A stretch of 64,000 nt of DNA from Glycine soja (GCF_004193775.1 NC_041021.1:33739718-33803717); one strand, 5' to 3'; shown: positions 1 through 12,313, counted from the first letter of the stretch. Notes: a model not told the origin generated them from the letters alone. Made by a program: numbers and translations.

Positions 1-240
1 TTTCAGCCAAATATATACAATAACCAAATAAAATTTTCAGCCAAATATTATTTTCAACCAAATATATACAATAACTAAATAAAATTTTCAACCAAATATT
101 ATTTCTGCAAAATTTTATTTTCAGCCAAATATATACAATAACCAAATAAAATTTTCAGCCAAATATTATTTTCAACCAAATATATACAATAACCAAATAA
201 TATCTAACAATATATACAATAACTAAATAAAATTTTCATT
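1..240. repeat. AT-rich tandem repeat, about 118-bp period
   Basis: A unit beginning TTTCAGCCAAATATATAC starts at 1 and recurs at 119, with inner sub-repeats of the words CAGCCAAATATTATTTTCAACC and CAATAACCAAATAA. The copy is truncated at the left edge of the window, so the array may continue outside it. No coding capacity is visible. Confidence 0.8.
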
Positions 241-330
241 CTAACTAACCAAATAATATTTTCATACTAACTAACCTAACATTCAAATATCTATTAATAC
301 GTAAAAAAAATACCTACGAATACTAACTAA

Positions 331-480
331 TTTAAACTTAGAACTTTTCATAATAATAACTAACCTACTATTTACATACTAACTAACTTAGAATATTTCT
401 TAATTTAAACTTAGAACTTTTGATAATAATAACTAACCTACTATTTACATACTAACTAACTTAGAATATTTCTTAATAAG
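331..480. repeat. 73-bp direct repeat, two copies
   Basis: The block starting TTTAAACTTAGAACTTTT at 331 is repeated at 404 with nearly the same sequence, including CTACTATTTACATACTAAC. It is AT-rich and noncoding, and probably belongs to the same noncoding repeat field as the array at 1-240. Confidence 0.75.
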
Positions 481-854
481 AACTAACTTAAACTTATAAT
501 ATATATTAACAGATTTACTTAAAAAATACTTACCAGGAATTTATGTGAAAATAAGAGTAAGGGCACACTTGAAATGGAAGCACAGCAACAAGCACCAAAG
601 AAATTTCAACCACGAGCACACGCAAGCACAGTAAGCTCTCACACACAGAAGAAGAAACAAAGAGAAATAGAACACAGGTAAAGAGAAATGTAAGCGTAAA
701 CAATGAACTTCAACCAATTTTTTTTATAGCTGAAAACTTACTCAACGTTCAAAATTTTTTAACGTTCATGCAATAGGCTTTTCAAAACATGCAATAGGCT
801 TTTCAGAACCTGCACCTACCTATCTTCTCATCACTGCAAGCCTGAAACGTCAAG

Positions 855-1191
855 GTGTTCCGCAGGAGGCAGTGGCGGGACTACCACGTTGGCATGTCCC
901 GCCAGGAGGAATGGCGGCATGGCTCTCTCCTCGTCCCGCCAGCCCTATCAGCGGTACAGCCTCTCTCTCTCCTACTCAGCCTGTCCCGCCGTTCGTACTG
1001 GCGGTTTAGGCTGAGTGCCGCAGTTGCCAATGGCGGGATCCTTGTTCCTGCAGTTGTCAATGGCGGTACAAGCTTTCCCGCCGGCAACAATGGCGGCATC
1101 CACGTCCATAACAAACTCCGTCTGTCATAAGTTTGAAAAGAAACCCTCTTTGGTAAAATGTTTCTAAAACAAGCCCTCTGAAGTAAATTTG
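855..1191. repeat. GC-rich MULE-terminal-like segment with TGGCGG words
   Basis: This island is far richer in G+C than its surroundings. It repeats the words TGGCGG and CCCGCC many times in both orientations (for example around 870, 900, 960, 1035, 1065 and 1090). Its right edge, roughly 1105-1191, is laid out like the termini of the element at 1742-3095: both end in CAAATTT on the outer strand and contain runs about exhausted TTTCAAAA-type tracts. I read it as part of a related non-autonomous MULE-like element. No left terminus was found, and open frames here look like by-products of the GC-rich words. Confidence 0.45.
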
Positions 1192-1741
1192 CCACATCTC
1201 TTCATTCTTTAATTAGTTTGATGGTCCTTTTTTGTTTTTTTTTTAATGCCTAGTTCCATGGTCCAAGAAGAAGTCAACTATAGTGGGACCTAGCTCTTCA
1301 TTAGAATCCACCATCTGCTATCACCGGTTGTTTAAGGGTCGAAAGTAAGTAAAAATATGATTTTGATCGATTGACCTTTAAATGTTGATTGTCTTTTTGC
1401 TTGAAGGAGAGCGAAATCACAAATAAGGGTAACAAATAAAAAAAAAAGATTAACTTAATAGTAAAAAATAAAAAATAAAAAAAAGAATTACATAGATGGT
1501 GAATTCAATTTTTCCCATTAATAAAAATTAATAAATAAACAACTAAAATTCTATTCTGGATGATTATGAGTTTCTGATTTTTGGTTTTAAAATGAAAATT
1601 TGTTAGACAAAATTGAGATTGAGTTGGTTTTTTTTAATTGTTTTCAAAATAGTTTTAAATTTGTAAAATAATAAAATTTGATTTATGGGATTTTGTTGTT
1701 AGTTTTACACACACTCATTCACGTTAGCTATCTTTCTCGAG

Positions 1742-1963
1742 CAAAATTTCTCCTTTGGGGTACTTTTCAAAACAATTTCTCGAAATGGGGTTGTTTTGAA
1801 AGTATTTCCTGCATAGGGCTCTTTTGGACGTAAAATGCATGGGGGCATAAAGCAAACCGCCAGTGAAAATGGCGAGTTTGTTGTGCCGTGAAGGAATCGC
1901 CACTGGGAATGGTGATTTGGCCATGCATGGGGAACCGCCAGTCAAACTGGCGAGTTCCAACAG
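1742..1963 (+). repeat. Left terminal inverted arm
   Basis: It is the reverse complement of 2875-3095. It contains two copies of an inverted word, CCGCCAGT followed by ACTGGCGAG or ATGGCGAG, near 1857-1878 and 1931-1955. The same word is reused in the right arm and near 2760-2820, just outside that arm. Confidence 0.8.
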
Positions 1964-2874
1964 GCTTTGCAGGCGAGGTGCAGCTTTTGCAGGCAAAGTT
2001 CCTACATATGTGTGCCCTGTGCAGAATTTTTATTTTACAACATTTTTGAGTAATGAATTAGTGAATAACCCGCCATGCATATAGGAATCCCGCGGGAAAG
2101 ATAAAGTATATCATGTAGTTTAAACTCTCATACTTAAATATTTTTATAATGTTGTACAAAATATTCTAAAGTTGAAAATAAATGGTGTTACGTAATTACC
2201 ATAAGCCAGGACAGTAAAATATTTATTTATTTAATTTTAAAACTAAGATTAAAAGCTTCAAATTATTAAAAAGTATACAATTTCAAGTGGAATTTATCTT
2301 TCAATTATTTAAATGAAATTTTACTCATTAAAAAATTTCATGATTTTGTTTAAAACTTTTTCCAAACAATAATAAATTCAATTCATTTAATTTTTGTGAA
2401 ATTTTATTACTTTTAAATTTAGATCATATAAAACTATTTTACATTGTATCATCATTAAATTATTTTTTATGTTAAAAAATAGTTATTAATTTTTTATCAT
2501 TATTAAATACCTTCTCTTTCTCACTTTATATATAAAGTTTTCTTGTGAACCTAGGAGATAAGGAGAGAAAAAAAAAAGCTTTTTACCGAATAAAAAATGA
2601 CAAAAATAATTGTCTAATAATAGACACATGATAAATAATAAGAAGAAAATGAAAAAGGGAAATAACATTAATCAATCAAGAGAATAAATGAACATATACG
2701 GGGTATTTTTCATAGAAAGATTAAAAAAATATAACAAGCACTCTTTAAAAAAATACAACTCGCCAGTACCACTGGCGAGTCCTCTCTCTCATAGCAAAAT
2801 GCCAGCCGTGCTGGCGAGTTACCTCTGCACTGCTGCCTTCCTGCTTCGCTGCGTCCCTGCACCCTGACGCCTAG

Positions 2875-3095
2875 CTGTTGGAACTCGCCAGTTTGACTGG
2901 CGGTTCCCCATGCATGGCCAAATCGCCATTCTCAGTGGCGATTCCTTCACGGCACAGCAAACTCGCTAGTTCCACTGGCGGTTTGCTTTATGCCCCATGC
3001 ATTTTACGTCCAAAAAAGCCCCATGCAGGAAATACTTTCAAAACAACCCCATTTCAAAAAATTGTTTTGAAAAGTACCCCAAAGGGGGAAATTTG
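2875..3095 (-). repeat. Right terminal inverted arm
   Basis: It is the reverse complement of 1742-1963. The inner boundary is the shared CTGTTGGAACTCGCC at 2875. Two extra copies of the ACTCGCCAG...CTGGCGAG word lie at about 2758-2782 and 2800-2820, inside the core. Confidence 0.8.
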
Positions 3096-3108
3096 TCTCT
3101 CTCTCGAG

Positions 3109-4606
3109 TCTCGGCAACTCTTTTTGTATGGCCTCTCTTAATTTCTCAAAACAGCCTCTCTATCTCCACCGACCCTCTCTCTCGACGGCTCGCTCTTGTT
3201 CGATCTACGTCCCTCATCGGTCGTTGGTCATTGTCGCCGATTGTCGTCGATCGCCAACCGCTGCTCGCTCGTCGCTGCCTCTACCAGTTGGTGAGATCGT
3301 TCTCTTTCTCACCTTCATCATCTTGTTCTTCTCTTAAGGGATGGAATCAATTTCTCCATTGAATTGCTCTCCTCTATCGAATCCCAATTGATGCTCTTAT
3401 TTCAATGATGCAAAACCCCGTGTGGCGACAATGGTGACAATTACGCCATCTCAAACGGCTCTACCCATGCATTTGGATTTGAGTAAATCATGTGCTTTTT
3501 GTTTTCAAAAATTCATATAGTTGGTGTGATACAATGATTTTTTATTTTTGCATCAACTTTACAAATTGGAAACTAAAAAAATCAAAACTGGTTAAAATTT
3601 GAAAAATTTGAAAATTAAAAACAAAAACTCATTCCAAACATGACCTAAATTTACCAATAAAAAAAACAGTAACGAAAATGTTAATACGTGCACACTAGGG
3701 TAAGGCTGATGAAAATGTTTCTTATAGCATAATGTTAGTTAAGAAGTTAAAGCTACTATAAACACTAAATATGTAATGATTATGCTTACATTTTATATTT
3801 ACCTCTTTTTTATAAGACCTTAAATATGTTCAACATAATATGATAAAATTCAACAAGAGAAAATATGTTAGGAGTTAGGAGCTTTACCCCTTTTAATATC
3901 CGAAAAAGAAATTATTACGTTGGACGAACATCAGTGTTTTAACTTTTTTTTTTTTTTTTTTAAAATTAAGGGTGTGCTGTTAGATGCAGCTAAGGAAACC
4001 CCAACTAGCCCCCACCCATAACCGCACCAACACCTCTAAAATATCATTAGTGCATGTTTGTGACACGATATATTTTACTTTCTTTTTTCATTTTTTTATA
4101 AGTTAGGCAATTAAATTTTGCTCAAAAATTGATTAAATGAATTTTTAACTTTACTTAATACAAAAATTGAAATAAAAAATTATTCATAAAAACAACTTAA
4201 GGAACCCATAATGAATTAACGATCATTTGCCCACTAAATATCCTCAAATCAGATCCCCTCCCCTCTCCGGCCAATTTCATTGCTTTGAGCCTTCTTTTGC
4301 CTTCTACATTGCCTTATCGTTGTACCACCTTGAGAGTTTTTCTTCCTAAACCATTCAAATCTCATATATGCCATTCAATTTTTTTTATTAACTTCAACAT
4401 TGTCTTTTTTTACTTCTTCCTTCCATTTTCAATTTCTTCTTCTTACTTGGCTTAGCTCCTCCTTCCCTTGGCTCATGGTGGTTTGATACCTGCATTGTCG
4501 CGGTGATTTGTTACCTGCATTGCCTTCGTCGTTGTCGTGGTGGGTGTTGCGATGGCAACGACAGTCTGAAGGTAATTTTTTTTTTCATATATGCGAAATA
4601 TTCGTA
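3109..4606. other. Noncoding stretch, no gene recognised
   Basis: The first 220 bases are pyrimidine-rich and comparatively GC-rich, like a 5' leader, with a possible splice donor near 3293, but no downstream exon could be matched. The rest is AT-rich with a T run at 3945-3961 and a second pyrimidine-rich patch at 4250-4500. I found no protein family, RNA gene or terminal repeats here. Confidence 0.5.
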
Positions 4607-4660
4607 TAGACTATACAAATTGTCAATCCGTATACTTCACACAGATTGTCAATCCGTATA
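4607..4660. repeat. Two ATTGTCAATCCGTATA words, detached copy of the PMD-foldback repeat
   Basis: The words AAATTGTCAATCCGTATA and AGATTGTCAATCCGTATA match the array at the centre of the PMD foldback (15719-15889). They directly abut the left LTR at 4662, so the copia element probably landed in, or recombined with, DNA of that repeat family. Confidence 0.6.
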
Positions 4661-4661
4661 A

Positions 4662-5563
4662 TGAAAAAGATGATGGAACTCACAAACTAAAAGGGGGTGA
4701 ATTGGTTTTTTAAATCAAATCAAACTTAAAGACAGAGTATTGAAAAACTTTTTTTTCAATGATCTTATCACAAACTTTTGTTAAAACCAATATCTATTCA
4801 ATCAACTTTACACAAGATCCTTTAGTTAAAGTTCATTTTTCAAAAAAAAAATTCTTTAAACTTAGCAAATTGATCAAGAATACAATAAGAAAGAATGATA
4901 AGATCAAAAGAACATGTACACCAATTTTTATATTGGTTCACTATCTATTTCTAGAGAAGCTACTCTAGTTATCTAATTCAATCTGAATTAGATTTTTACT
5001 ATGCATATAACCGATTAAATAACCAATGTAATCGATTATTTCGAAGAAGTAATCTATTATATTATCTTTTCAATAGATTAAATTATTCTTCCTATACTTG
5101 AAAAGCTTTTAAGAACAATGTAATCGATTAGATTCTTGATGTAATCGATCAAAGTATTCTTGATCACTTCTAGGAACTCTCTCAAGAACGAAGTAATCAA
5201 TTAAAGTAGAGACTCATGAAAAAATAAGCATGGTCTCAACTGAGTTGTGTTATCGATTACAGATAACTGGTAATCAATTAAACCAAAACTAGAATTTATT
5301 TGCAAGCTACAAACACTTGAGTAATCGATTGTGAATAGCCTTGTAATCGATTAAAATAGAGAGTCGTATGCATTGAAGAAGTTTCTAACTTTAGAAACAC
5401 TCTTCCTACCTCTACATGATGATGCATGATGAGCATATGAAAAGATGGAGGCTAAGATGCAACAATCAATACAAATGCCACTCAAGGAGTTAGGCATGTA
5501 AAATGACCAAACTTCTTCAAGCTCCAAAGCTTTGTCTTCATGTTGCTCCCCTTATCTCTAACA
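4662..5563 (-). repeat. Copia 1 left LTR (3' LTR), 902 bp
   Basis: It begins TGAAAAAGATGA and ends TTATCTCTAACA, so it has TG...CA ends. Its partner at 13822-14139 matches at both ends. It contains TAATCGATTA words near 5028, 5118 and 5342, and several near-matches. The polypurine tract abuts its right edge. Confidence 0.85.
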
Positions 5564-5579
5564 ATCTCCCCCTTTTTGG
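5564..5579 (-). other. Polypurine tract of copia 1
   Basis: Read on the minus strand it is GCCAAAAAGGGGGAGA immediately before the LTR start TGTTAG. This is the classic second-strand primer position upstream of a 3' LTR. Confidence 0.85.
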
Positions 5580-6014
5580 CTTTGATGATGCCAAACTTGA
5601 ATTTCCATTTGAGTGCATTTGAAAAGTCTTAAAAGTAGAGACTTCTCTTAAACAAAACCTGAAACACTTTAAAAAAATGAATGTGTTCTAAACACTGAGA
5701 AAAGTTGTAAATCATATCATCATCATCATCATTAGAGTAGAGTTATATAGGAAAGTATGTATGTAATGTTCTACTTCTCCCTAATGCAATGTTTCTCCCC
5801 TTTTGGCACAATAGAGCCAAAACGACAAAAAAATAATACAAGTAAAGTGGACAGGGAAAAAATCATAGCATTTTATTCATAGGATAACCATTACTAATCA
5901 TTAAAACTTTACTTAATCATTATTACTTAATCAACCATCACATAACAAGTAAATAGAGACACAAAACAAAATTAAACGTAATCAAAAAGGACAACCAAAC
6001 ACTTAAAACACAAC

Positions 6015-7121
6015 TAAGCTTCATCATCATTAGGATTAAGGAGGTTGGTAAGGGTCAGCCTAATCTCAATGTTTCCAGTTGGGTAGTTATATTCTTCAAT
6101 GAACTATTAACTTCAGTTGAGTTCTCTTGATGGAGGTGAAGCATAACATCTATCTTTTGAATCATAAATGACTTAAAAGGACTCCATTGATGCGCAGGCT
6201 CTTGTGGAGCTTCAACTCCAGCATCTTATTCCATCTGGTCAATGTTTCCAGCTGTCGGCTCTCCAACCATAATTCATTGATGATCAACAAACTTCATTCC
6301 AAGCTTCTTGAGATGCCTTTTGGTAATCTCACTAGAGGCTTTGCAAAAATCCACAACCTTATTAGAGACATCAACATTAAAGTAGTCAATGAATCTTGAG
6401 GCAAGCACAACATAAGGAAATTCACAGTCCACCAAGCGACGACTCTTCAGCATAATGTCTTCAATCAGTAGTACTCGGTTCATCTTGATACCTGATTTCA
6501 AACCGTAAACAATTTGTAGATCATCATTCGTTACCTGAGTGTGATTACTTGACCTCAGAGTGAGAATGTAGGTAATGAGGTACACTAGCATTTTATCCTT
6601 TGCAGTCAGTCCATCAACTCCTAAGCGATTCCTCAAGTTCTAGCTGGGTCAAGAAGCATTCCCCTATAGGTTTGCATCTTGTTGTACCCTTCAGGTGATT
6701 GATCAAACTTGCAGACTCCACCCATGTTCAGACCGACTACTTCTTTTCACACAGCAGCATCAATGACCATATCTACTTCATCAACAGTAGAGAAGAGGTT
6801 ACCTTTAAGGTCAACACGTGCACAAGTGTAGAAAACTTTGACTAGCTCTAGATAAAAAGATTCTTTCATTTGCACTAGCTTCGATAATCCTTATACTTCC
6901 AGCAGATTTGGAAAGTTGAACCCTTGTTGAAAGAACCATTCCAAGTCCAAATACTTGGGGATCCTCACGTGTTTGACAACATGTATCATCTTGTAGTCAT
7001 TCTTCTTGCTTTCATCTATGAACCATGTGTCCAAACGGTTGATAACAGCCTGTGAGCATTGACCTTGCTTCATCTTGGAAGTTTTAGCTTTCTTCTATGC
7101 TCTTGAAGGATTGTTCGCCAT
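6015..7121 (-). pseudogene. Third ORF of copia 1, putative plant transposon protein domain
   Basis: The start codon is at 7119-7121 (product begins MANNPSRA, followed at once by a stop). The frame carries further stops, with readable blocks around 6891-7073 and 6274-6636. Blocks such as YLDLEWFFQQGF and SFYLELVKVFY line up with YLDIEFF and SFYLKLVRVFY in the third ORF of copia A (30878-32666), so the two are homologous. This family is usually annotated as putative plant transposon protein. It occupies the env-like position of SIRE elements, but I see no transmembrane or fusion signature. The C-terminal part looks helical, with Q-, E- and N-rich repeats. Its function is unknown. Confidence 0.7.
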
Positions 7122-7826
7122 CTTGAAGAGGAGACAGAGGGTTTGAGAGCAGAAGATATTTTGGTTCAGAAAGGGGTGGTAAAAGGAGGTTTTAGAGGAG
7201 GTGTTGGTGTGATTTATGGATAGGGTAAGGTTGGCTTATAAAAAGAGGTTGAGGCATTTTGGTTGGCTAAGGTGGGTAGCAGGAGTAAATGCAATAATAA
7301 TGGTGGGCGATGAGGTAAAGACAAAGAGATGTAACAAATTACACACAAAAAATTACATTATTTTCACCCAAAACCAAAAGTTGATACAAGTAATCGATTA
7401 AAACATGACCATAATCGATTACAACATAACACAACACCAAAAAAAGACTGTGAGCCAGAACATGTAATTGATTAAAACATGGCGTAATCGATTAAACTAG
7501 AAAACCTTAAACCAAATAGCCACAAAAGCATGTATGGCAATCGATTAAAACATAGGGTAATCGATTAAAACAAAAAGTTTCAAAAACTAATACACACACA
7601 ACAACACATTGTAATCGATTATCATGAACAGGTAATCGATTAAAACAATGAAAAACACGAAATAATAAAGTAAAACATGTATTTTCAGACAGAATCACAT
7701 ATCAATGTATCAACATACTAAGACATTAAAGAAAATGACAGACATATATAGCATATATAACAAGCTACATGTGCTAGAGCATAACATCATTCAATACTAG
7801 ATCCATCTAAGATACCTAGTTCATTC
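7122..7826 (-). repeat. Spacer between pol and third ORF, rich in TAATCGATTA words
   Basis: At least six exact TAATCGATTA words occur between about 7388 and 7640, with several one-base variants, spaced 15-70 bases apart. Open frames here are by-products of the repeated word. The equivalent spacer of copia A (32880-33440) holds a tandem repeat and further copies of the word. Confidence 0.7.
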
Positions 7827-9450
7827 CTAATAAAAAAAGTTCCTATCTCTAGCAAGAGGTTTAGTAAAGATGTCAACTAGTTGATGTTCATTATCAACAA
7901 ACTCAATGCAACAATCACCGTTTGATACATGATCTCTAAGAAAATGATGTATAATCTCTATATGTTTGGTTCTAGAATGCATGACAAGATTTTTAGATAG
8001 ATAAATCCAAATAATATAAATAGTATGCATAGAAACACAATATTTTATAATCAAAATAAAGTCCAAAATTGCTTTCCACTTTTGATTGAAAAAAGAAAAT
8101 ATTTTGAGAAAGATAAAAAAAGAATTTCAAAAATTTTCTTTGGCCAAAATATCGATTAGAAAATTTAGCTTGATAAATTGATATTGGTTTAATACCCATA
8201 ATGGAAGTCATTTCAGTATACTAAGGATATAGATGTATCCGCGAATGAACATTCGTTAATCCAAATTTGTCATAGCTCTTGTTTTTCACATTTCAAAGGA
8301 ATGCAATCAAGGATTATTCCAAAGTGTTCCAACTATTGTTTCATCCAGAGACTTTGAGCACAACAACTTCCAACTGCAATGTATTTTGCTTCTGCAGTGG
8401 ATAGTGTTACACAAGCTTGTTTCTTGCAGTTCCAAAATACAAGAGAGCTTCCTATTAGATGGCATGTCCCACTTGTGCTTTTCCTATTTAGCTTGCATCC
8501 TGCAAAGTCAGAATCTAAAAAGCCAATTAGATTTAAGGAGGTACCTTTGGGATACCATAAAACAACATTGATTGTGCCATTAAGGTACTTAATGATCCTT
8601 TTAACAGTCGTTAAAGTGAGATTCCTTAGGGTTAGTTTGATACCTTGCACACAAGCAAGCACTAAGCATAATATCCGGTTGACTTACAATTAAGTAAAGA
8701 AGTAAACCAATCATACCTCTATATTTTGACTCATCCACTGATTTACCTTTCTCATCTAAGTCAAGATAAGTGGATGTTGCCATAGGTGTTGATGCTTCTT
8801 TGCACTTTTCCATGCTGAATTTCTTAATTAGTTATGTACAATATTTTTTTTTACATAGGAAAGTTCCATGTTTCATTTGCTTGACACTAGAGTCCAAGGG
8901 AGAAGTTCAACTCTCCCATCATAGACATCTCAAATTCTTTCTGTATAGAACTGGAAAATTCCTTACACAAGGTTTCATTAGTAGCACCAAAAATTATATC
9001 ATCAACATAAATTTGCACAATAAACATTTCATTGTTTAATCTCTTGATAAACAATGTTTTTTCAACTTTACTACTCACAAAAGATTGTCTAATTAAATAA
9101 TTGATCAATCTTTCATACCAAGATCTAGGTGCTTGTTTCAAACCATATAGAGCCTTTTTAAGCTTGTAAACATGATTAGGATGTTAAAAGTCTACAAAAC
9201 TTGAAGACTGGTCTACATGTATCTCTTCTTCAATGTATCCATTGAGAAAAGCACTCTTCAGATCCATTTGGTATAACTTGATATCCATAATCCATGCAAA
9301 TGCAAGTAGCAATCTAATGGCTTCCAACCTTGCAATAGGGACATAGGTTTCATCATAGTCAATGTCTTCCTCTTGGTTGTATCCTTTTGCAAACAATCTA
9401 GTCTTGTTCCTTAATATGATGCGTGATTCGTCAGGGTTATTTCGAAACAC
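7827..9450 (-). pseudogene. Copia 1 reverse transcriptase and RNase H, broken
   Basis: From 9450 downward the frames give NKTRLFAKGYNQEEDIDYDE, LYQMDLKSAFLNGYIEEEI, then KQAPRSWYERL and the catalytic YVDDIIFG (about 8998-9009). RNase H follows with DSDFAGCKLNRKSTSG and ALSTVEA-like blocks to 8333, and the tail HSRTKHIEIIHHFLRDHV to FTKPLA at 7827-7990. Several frameshifts and stops separate these blocks. The piece between 7990 and 8333, which should carry the CDNTSAINL region, is replaced by unrelated AT-rich sequence. Not functional. Confidence 0.9.
7991..8332. other. Foreign AT-rich replacement inside RNase H
   Basis: Comparison with the intact version at 33600-33760 shows that the conserved QLSDYGL...CDNTSAINL coding is missing here and about 340 bases of unrelated AT-rich DNA take its place. 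Only the inner edge GATTTTTAGATAGAT resembles the expected sequence. No terminal repeats were found. Confidence 0.6.
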
Positions 9451-9567
9451 TCATTTGGTTTTGATTGACTTATGAGAGGCAGGTTTAGTTCCACACTTCA
9501 TCCGTTTTAAACTGATTTAGTTCTTCATGCATAGCCAGCAACCAATGCTCATCGTACAAAGCTTCAT

Positions 9568-10629
9568 CTATGTTCCTTGGTTCAATCTAAGAAAGGAAAG
9601 CCATGTTATTGCATGAAATGCTGAGTCTAGAGTGAGTAGATACTCCCTTTGATATTTCTCCAATAATGTTGTCCAAGGAAAGGTCTCTTTGAGTTCTTCA
9701 TTTTCTTGGGAGGTCTTTAGGAGGCGTGGTAGTGATTTCTTTGCTTTGTTCAAGCTCTTTAACTTTGGTTTCATCTTTAAGAGCAATATCCTTATCCTGA
9801 AATCCTGCATCTTCATCTTCCAAAGAACTTTCTTAAACGATAGAGTTAGTTTCATCACACATAACATGTACAGATTCTTCCACACACAAAGTTCTCCTAT
9901 TAAACACTCTATATGCTTTGATTTGCAATGAATAACCAAGAAAAATAGCCTCATTGACTTTTTCATCAAATTTGCAAGAGATTATTTTCCATTGTTTAAA
10001 ACAAAGCATTTACATCCAAAAACCCTTAAATGAGATATATTTGGTTTTCTTCCTTTGTAAAGCTCATAAGGAGTTTTCTTTATAATAGGTCTTAAAAGTA
10101 TTATGTTTAAAGTATTGCAAATAATACTTACAGCATCAGCCCAAAAGTACTTTGATAGCTTTGTTTCATTTAGAAGAGTTGTGGCTCCTTCTTCAAGGGA
10201 TCTATTTTTCCTCTCCACAACACTATTTTGTTGAGGTGTTCTTGGGGTGGAAAAATTGTGGGGAATTCCATTTTCTTCATAAAACTTTTTAAAATAATCA
10301 TTTTGAAATTCACCCCATGATCACTTCTAATTGAAATAATATTAAGACCTTTCTCATTTTGAATAAATTTGGCAAATTTGCGAAAAACATCCAAAGCTTC
10401 ATTTTCTGTTTTCAAAAACAAAGTCCAAGTGAACCCTGAATAATCATCTACGATTACTAAGTCATAGTTGTTGCCACCTAAACTCAGTTCTTAAAGCTCC
10501 AAATAAATCTATATGAAGTAGTTCAAGGGGTTTTGAAGTAGAAATAATGTTTTTACTTTGAAAGGAATTTTTAACTTGTTTCCCCTTTTGATATGCTTCA
10601 CACAATTTATTTTTCTCAAACTTGAGTTT
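9568..10629 (-). pseudogene. Copia 1 integrase and linker, broken
   Basis: Downward from 10629 the frames read KLKFEKNKLCEA, then the core integrase motif IRSDHGVNFK (10300-10330), PQEHLNKIVLWRGK (degraded from PQQNGVVERKNR), YFWADAVSIICNTLN and RPIIKKTPYELYKGRKPN, continuing to the acidic linker around 9570-9960. Multiple stops and frameshifts are present. It is contiguous with 12314 onward once the solo LTR is removed. Confidence 0.85.
10625..10629. repeat. Target duplication AGTTT, left copy
   Basis: It is identical to 12314-12318 and flanks the solo LTR. Removing one copy and the LTR restores the integrase-region frame as IPKLKFEKNKLCEA on the minus strand, which matches LPKLKFEKDKLCDAC in copia B. 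Confidence 0.9.
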
Positions 10630-12313
10630 TGTTGGATCGAGTGGCCTCAGAATAATTAAGAAGGGGGGGTTGAATTAATTATTCCTAAAACTTTACTAAT
10701 TAAAAAATTACTCTTTTAAGGCTTTTACTAAATTGTTAAGAGAATGAGGAGTAGAAGAGAAACTTAACAGAAAGTAAAAGCAGAAATTAAATGCACAGCA
10801 GAAAGTAAAAGAGTAGGGAAGAAGGAAACAAACACACAAGAGTTTTTATACTGGTTCGGCAACAACCCGTGCCTACATCCAGTCCCCAAGTGACCTGCGG
10901 TCCTTGAGATTTCTTTCAACCTTGTAAAAATCCTTTTACAAGCAAAGATTCACAAGAGATGTACCCTCCCTTGTTCTCTTTGAACCTAGTGGATGTACCA
11001 TCCACTAGAACTGATCCACAAGAGATGTACCCTCTCTTGTTCTCAGTCAAACCCAAGTAGATGTACCCTCTACTTGTACCACAAAGGATGTACCCTCCAA
11101 TGTGTTGAGACAAAGATCTCAGGCAGTTAAACCTTTGATACTTTGTGAATGGGGATACAAAAGAATTCTCAGGCGGTTAGTCCTTTGAACACTTTTGTAT
11201 TAGGGAAAGGGAAGAATCAAAGGAATTCTCAGACTGTGTCGTTTTGAATTCTTTGACAAGAGAGAAGGGAGACACAAAAGAATTCAGGCGGTTAGTCCTT
11301 TGTTCTTTTGGAAAAGGGAGAAGAGAGAAACAAAAAGAATTCAGGCGGTTAGTCCTTGGCGAATTCTTTTTGGCAAAGGGAGAAGAGAATGAAAAGATGA
11401 ATAGCATAAGTTTTCAAGGTTTAGAAAACCAGAAAACTTCAGAAAGCTTTTGGTACAAAGAAGCAGAAGAAGTTCAAAGAGATTTAAGGCTTGTAAAGGA
11501 TTGATCAAATGAATGTGAAAAGTAAAGTATTAGAAAGATTGATTGAAAATGCAAAACAAAGCCTTGCTTTTATAGACTCTTCATGTCTGGCCAAGAAGAC
11601 CATTTAGAAGAGTTATAACTTTTAGAAAAACTTAAAACCAATTTGAAAAGGTCAAAAACCTTTTGAAGAGTTACATCTTTTGATTTATTCAGAAACAAAC
11701 ACTGGTAATCGATTACCAAATCAGTGTAATCGATTACACAAAGCTTTTGTATGAAAGGATGTGACTCTTCACATTTGAATTTGAATTTCAACTTTCAAAG
11801 GCACTGGTAATCGATTACCAAAACATTGTAATCGATTACAGCTTTTTGAAAATAATTGGAACGTTGTAAATTCAATTTGAAAACTTTTTCAAAACCATTT
11901 TGCTACTGGTAATCGATTACAACAATCTGGTAATCGATTACCAGAGAGTAAAAACTCTTTGGTAAAAGGTTTTGTCAAAAACTCATGTGCTATTCAAAGT
12001 TTTGAAAAACTTTTTAATACTTATCTTGATTGAGTCTTCTCTTCATTCTTGAATCTTAAGTCTTGAATCTTGATCTTGATTCTTGAGATCTTTGAACCTT
12101 GAATCTTGATCCTTGTCTCTAGACTTTCTTCTTGAGTCTTGAATTCTTCTTGATTCTTATCTTGAACTCTTGAATTGTTCTTGATTGATCTTTGATTCAC
12201 TTGAGTTGTTCTTTGATTGATCTTTGAGCTTTTTGTCATCACCTTTGTCATCATTGTTATCTTCAAAACACCTTTGAATTATCTTTGATTCACCATGAAG
12301 CTTTGCTTCTACA
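10630..12313 (-). mobile_element. Solo LTR of a SIRE-type copia element, 1684 bp
   Basis: It starts TGTTGGATCGAGTGG and ends CTTTGCTTCTACA, with TG...CA ends and a perfect 5-bp duplication AGTTT. Orientation is minus: read on that strand it has a TATA-like TCTATAAAAGC near 11565-11578 and the tRNA-like transition to repeated TACATC/TACCCTCT blocks. There is no internal element sequence. It contains six exact TAATCGATTA words (11705-11945), a run of CTTGAATCTTGATC repeats (12030-12210) and repeats of CAGGCGGTTAGTCCTTTG (11110-11365). It arose by recombination between the two LTRs of an element that had inserted into copia 1. Confidence 0.92.

Larger units (their letters stand above)
1742..3095. 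mobile_element. Non-autonomous MULE-like element with about 220-bp inverted termini
   Basis: Two arms, 1742-1963 and 2875-3095, are reverse complements of each other at roughly nine bases in ten by eye. The outer end reads CAAAATTTCTCC on the left and CAAATTTCCCCC when the right arm is read inward. The flanks carry TTTCTCGAG at 1733-1741 and TCTCTCGAG at 3100-3108, a near-perfect 9-bp pair, although four extra bases (TCTC) sit between the right arm and its copy. Nine-base duplications are the Mutator hallmark. The roughly 900-bp core is AT-rich with no recognisable gene, so the element would need a transposase supplied elsewhere. A hairpin transcript is possible if the region is transcribed. 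Confidence 0.65.

Noticed and set aside
855..1195. Overlapping open frames on both strands
   Set aside because: They follow the repeated TGGCGG/CCCGCC words; no protein family is recognisable on either strand.
3128..3362. Pyrimidine-rich 5' leader and first exon of a gene
   Set aside because: Composition fits, but no downstream exon or protein match was found, so it is left unassigned.
7388..7640. Regularly repeated TAATCGATTA considered as a CRISPR-like array
   Set aside because: The word is 10 bases, spacing is irregular, the host is a plant, and the word lies in retroelement DNA.
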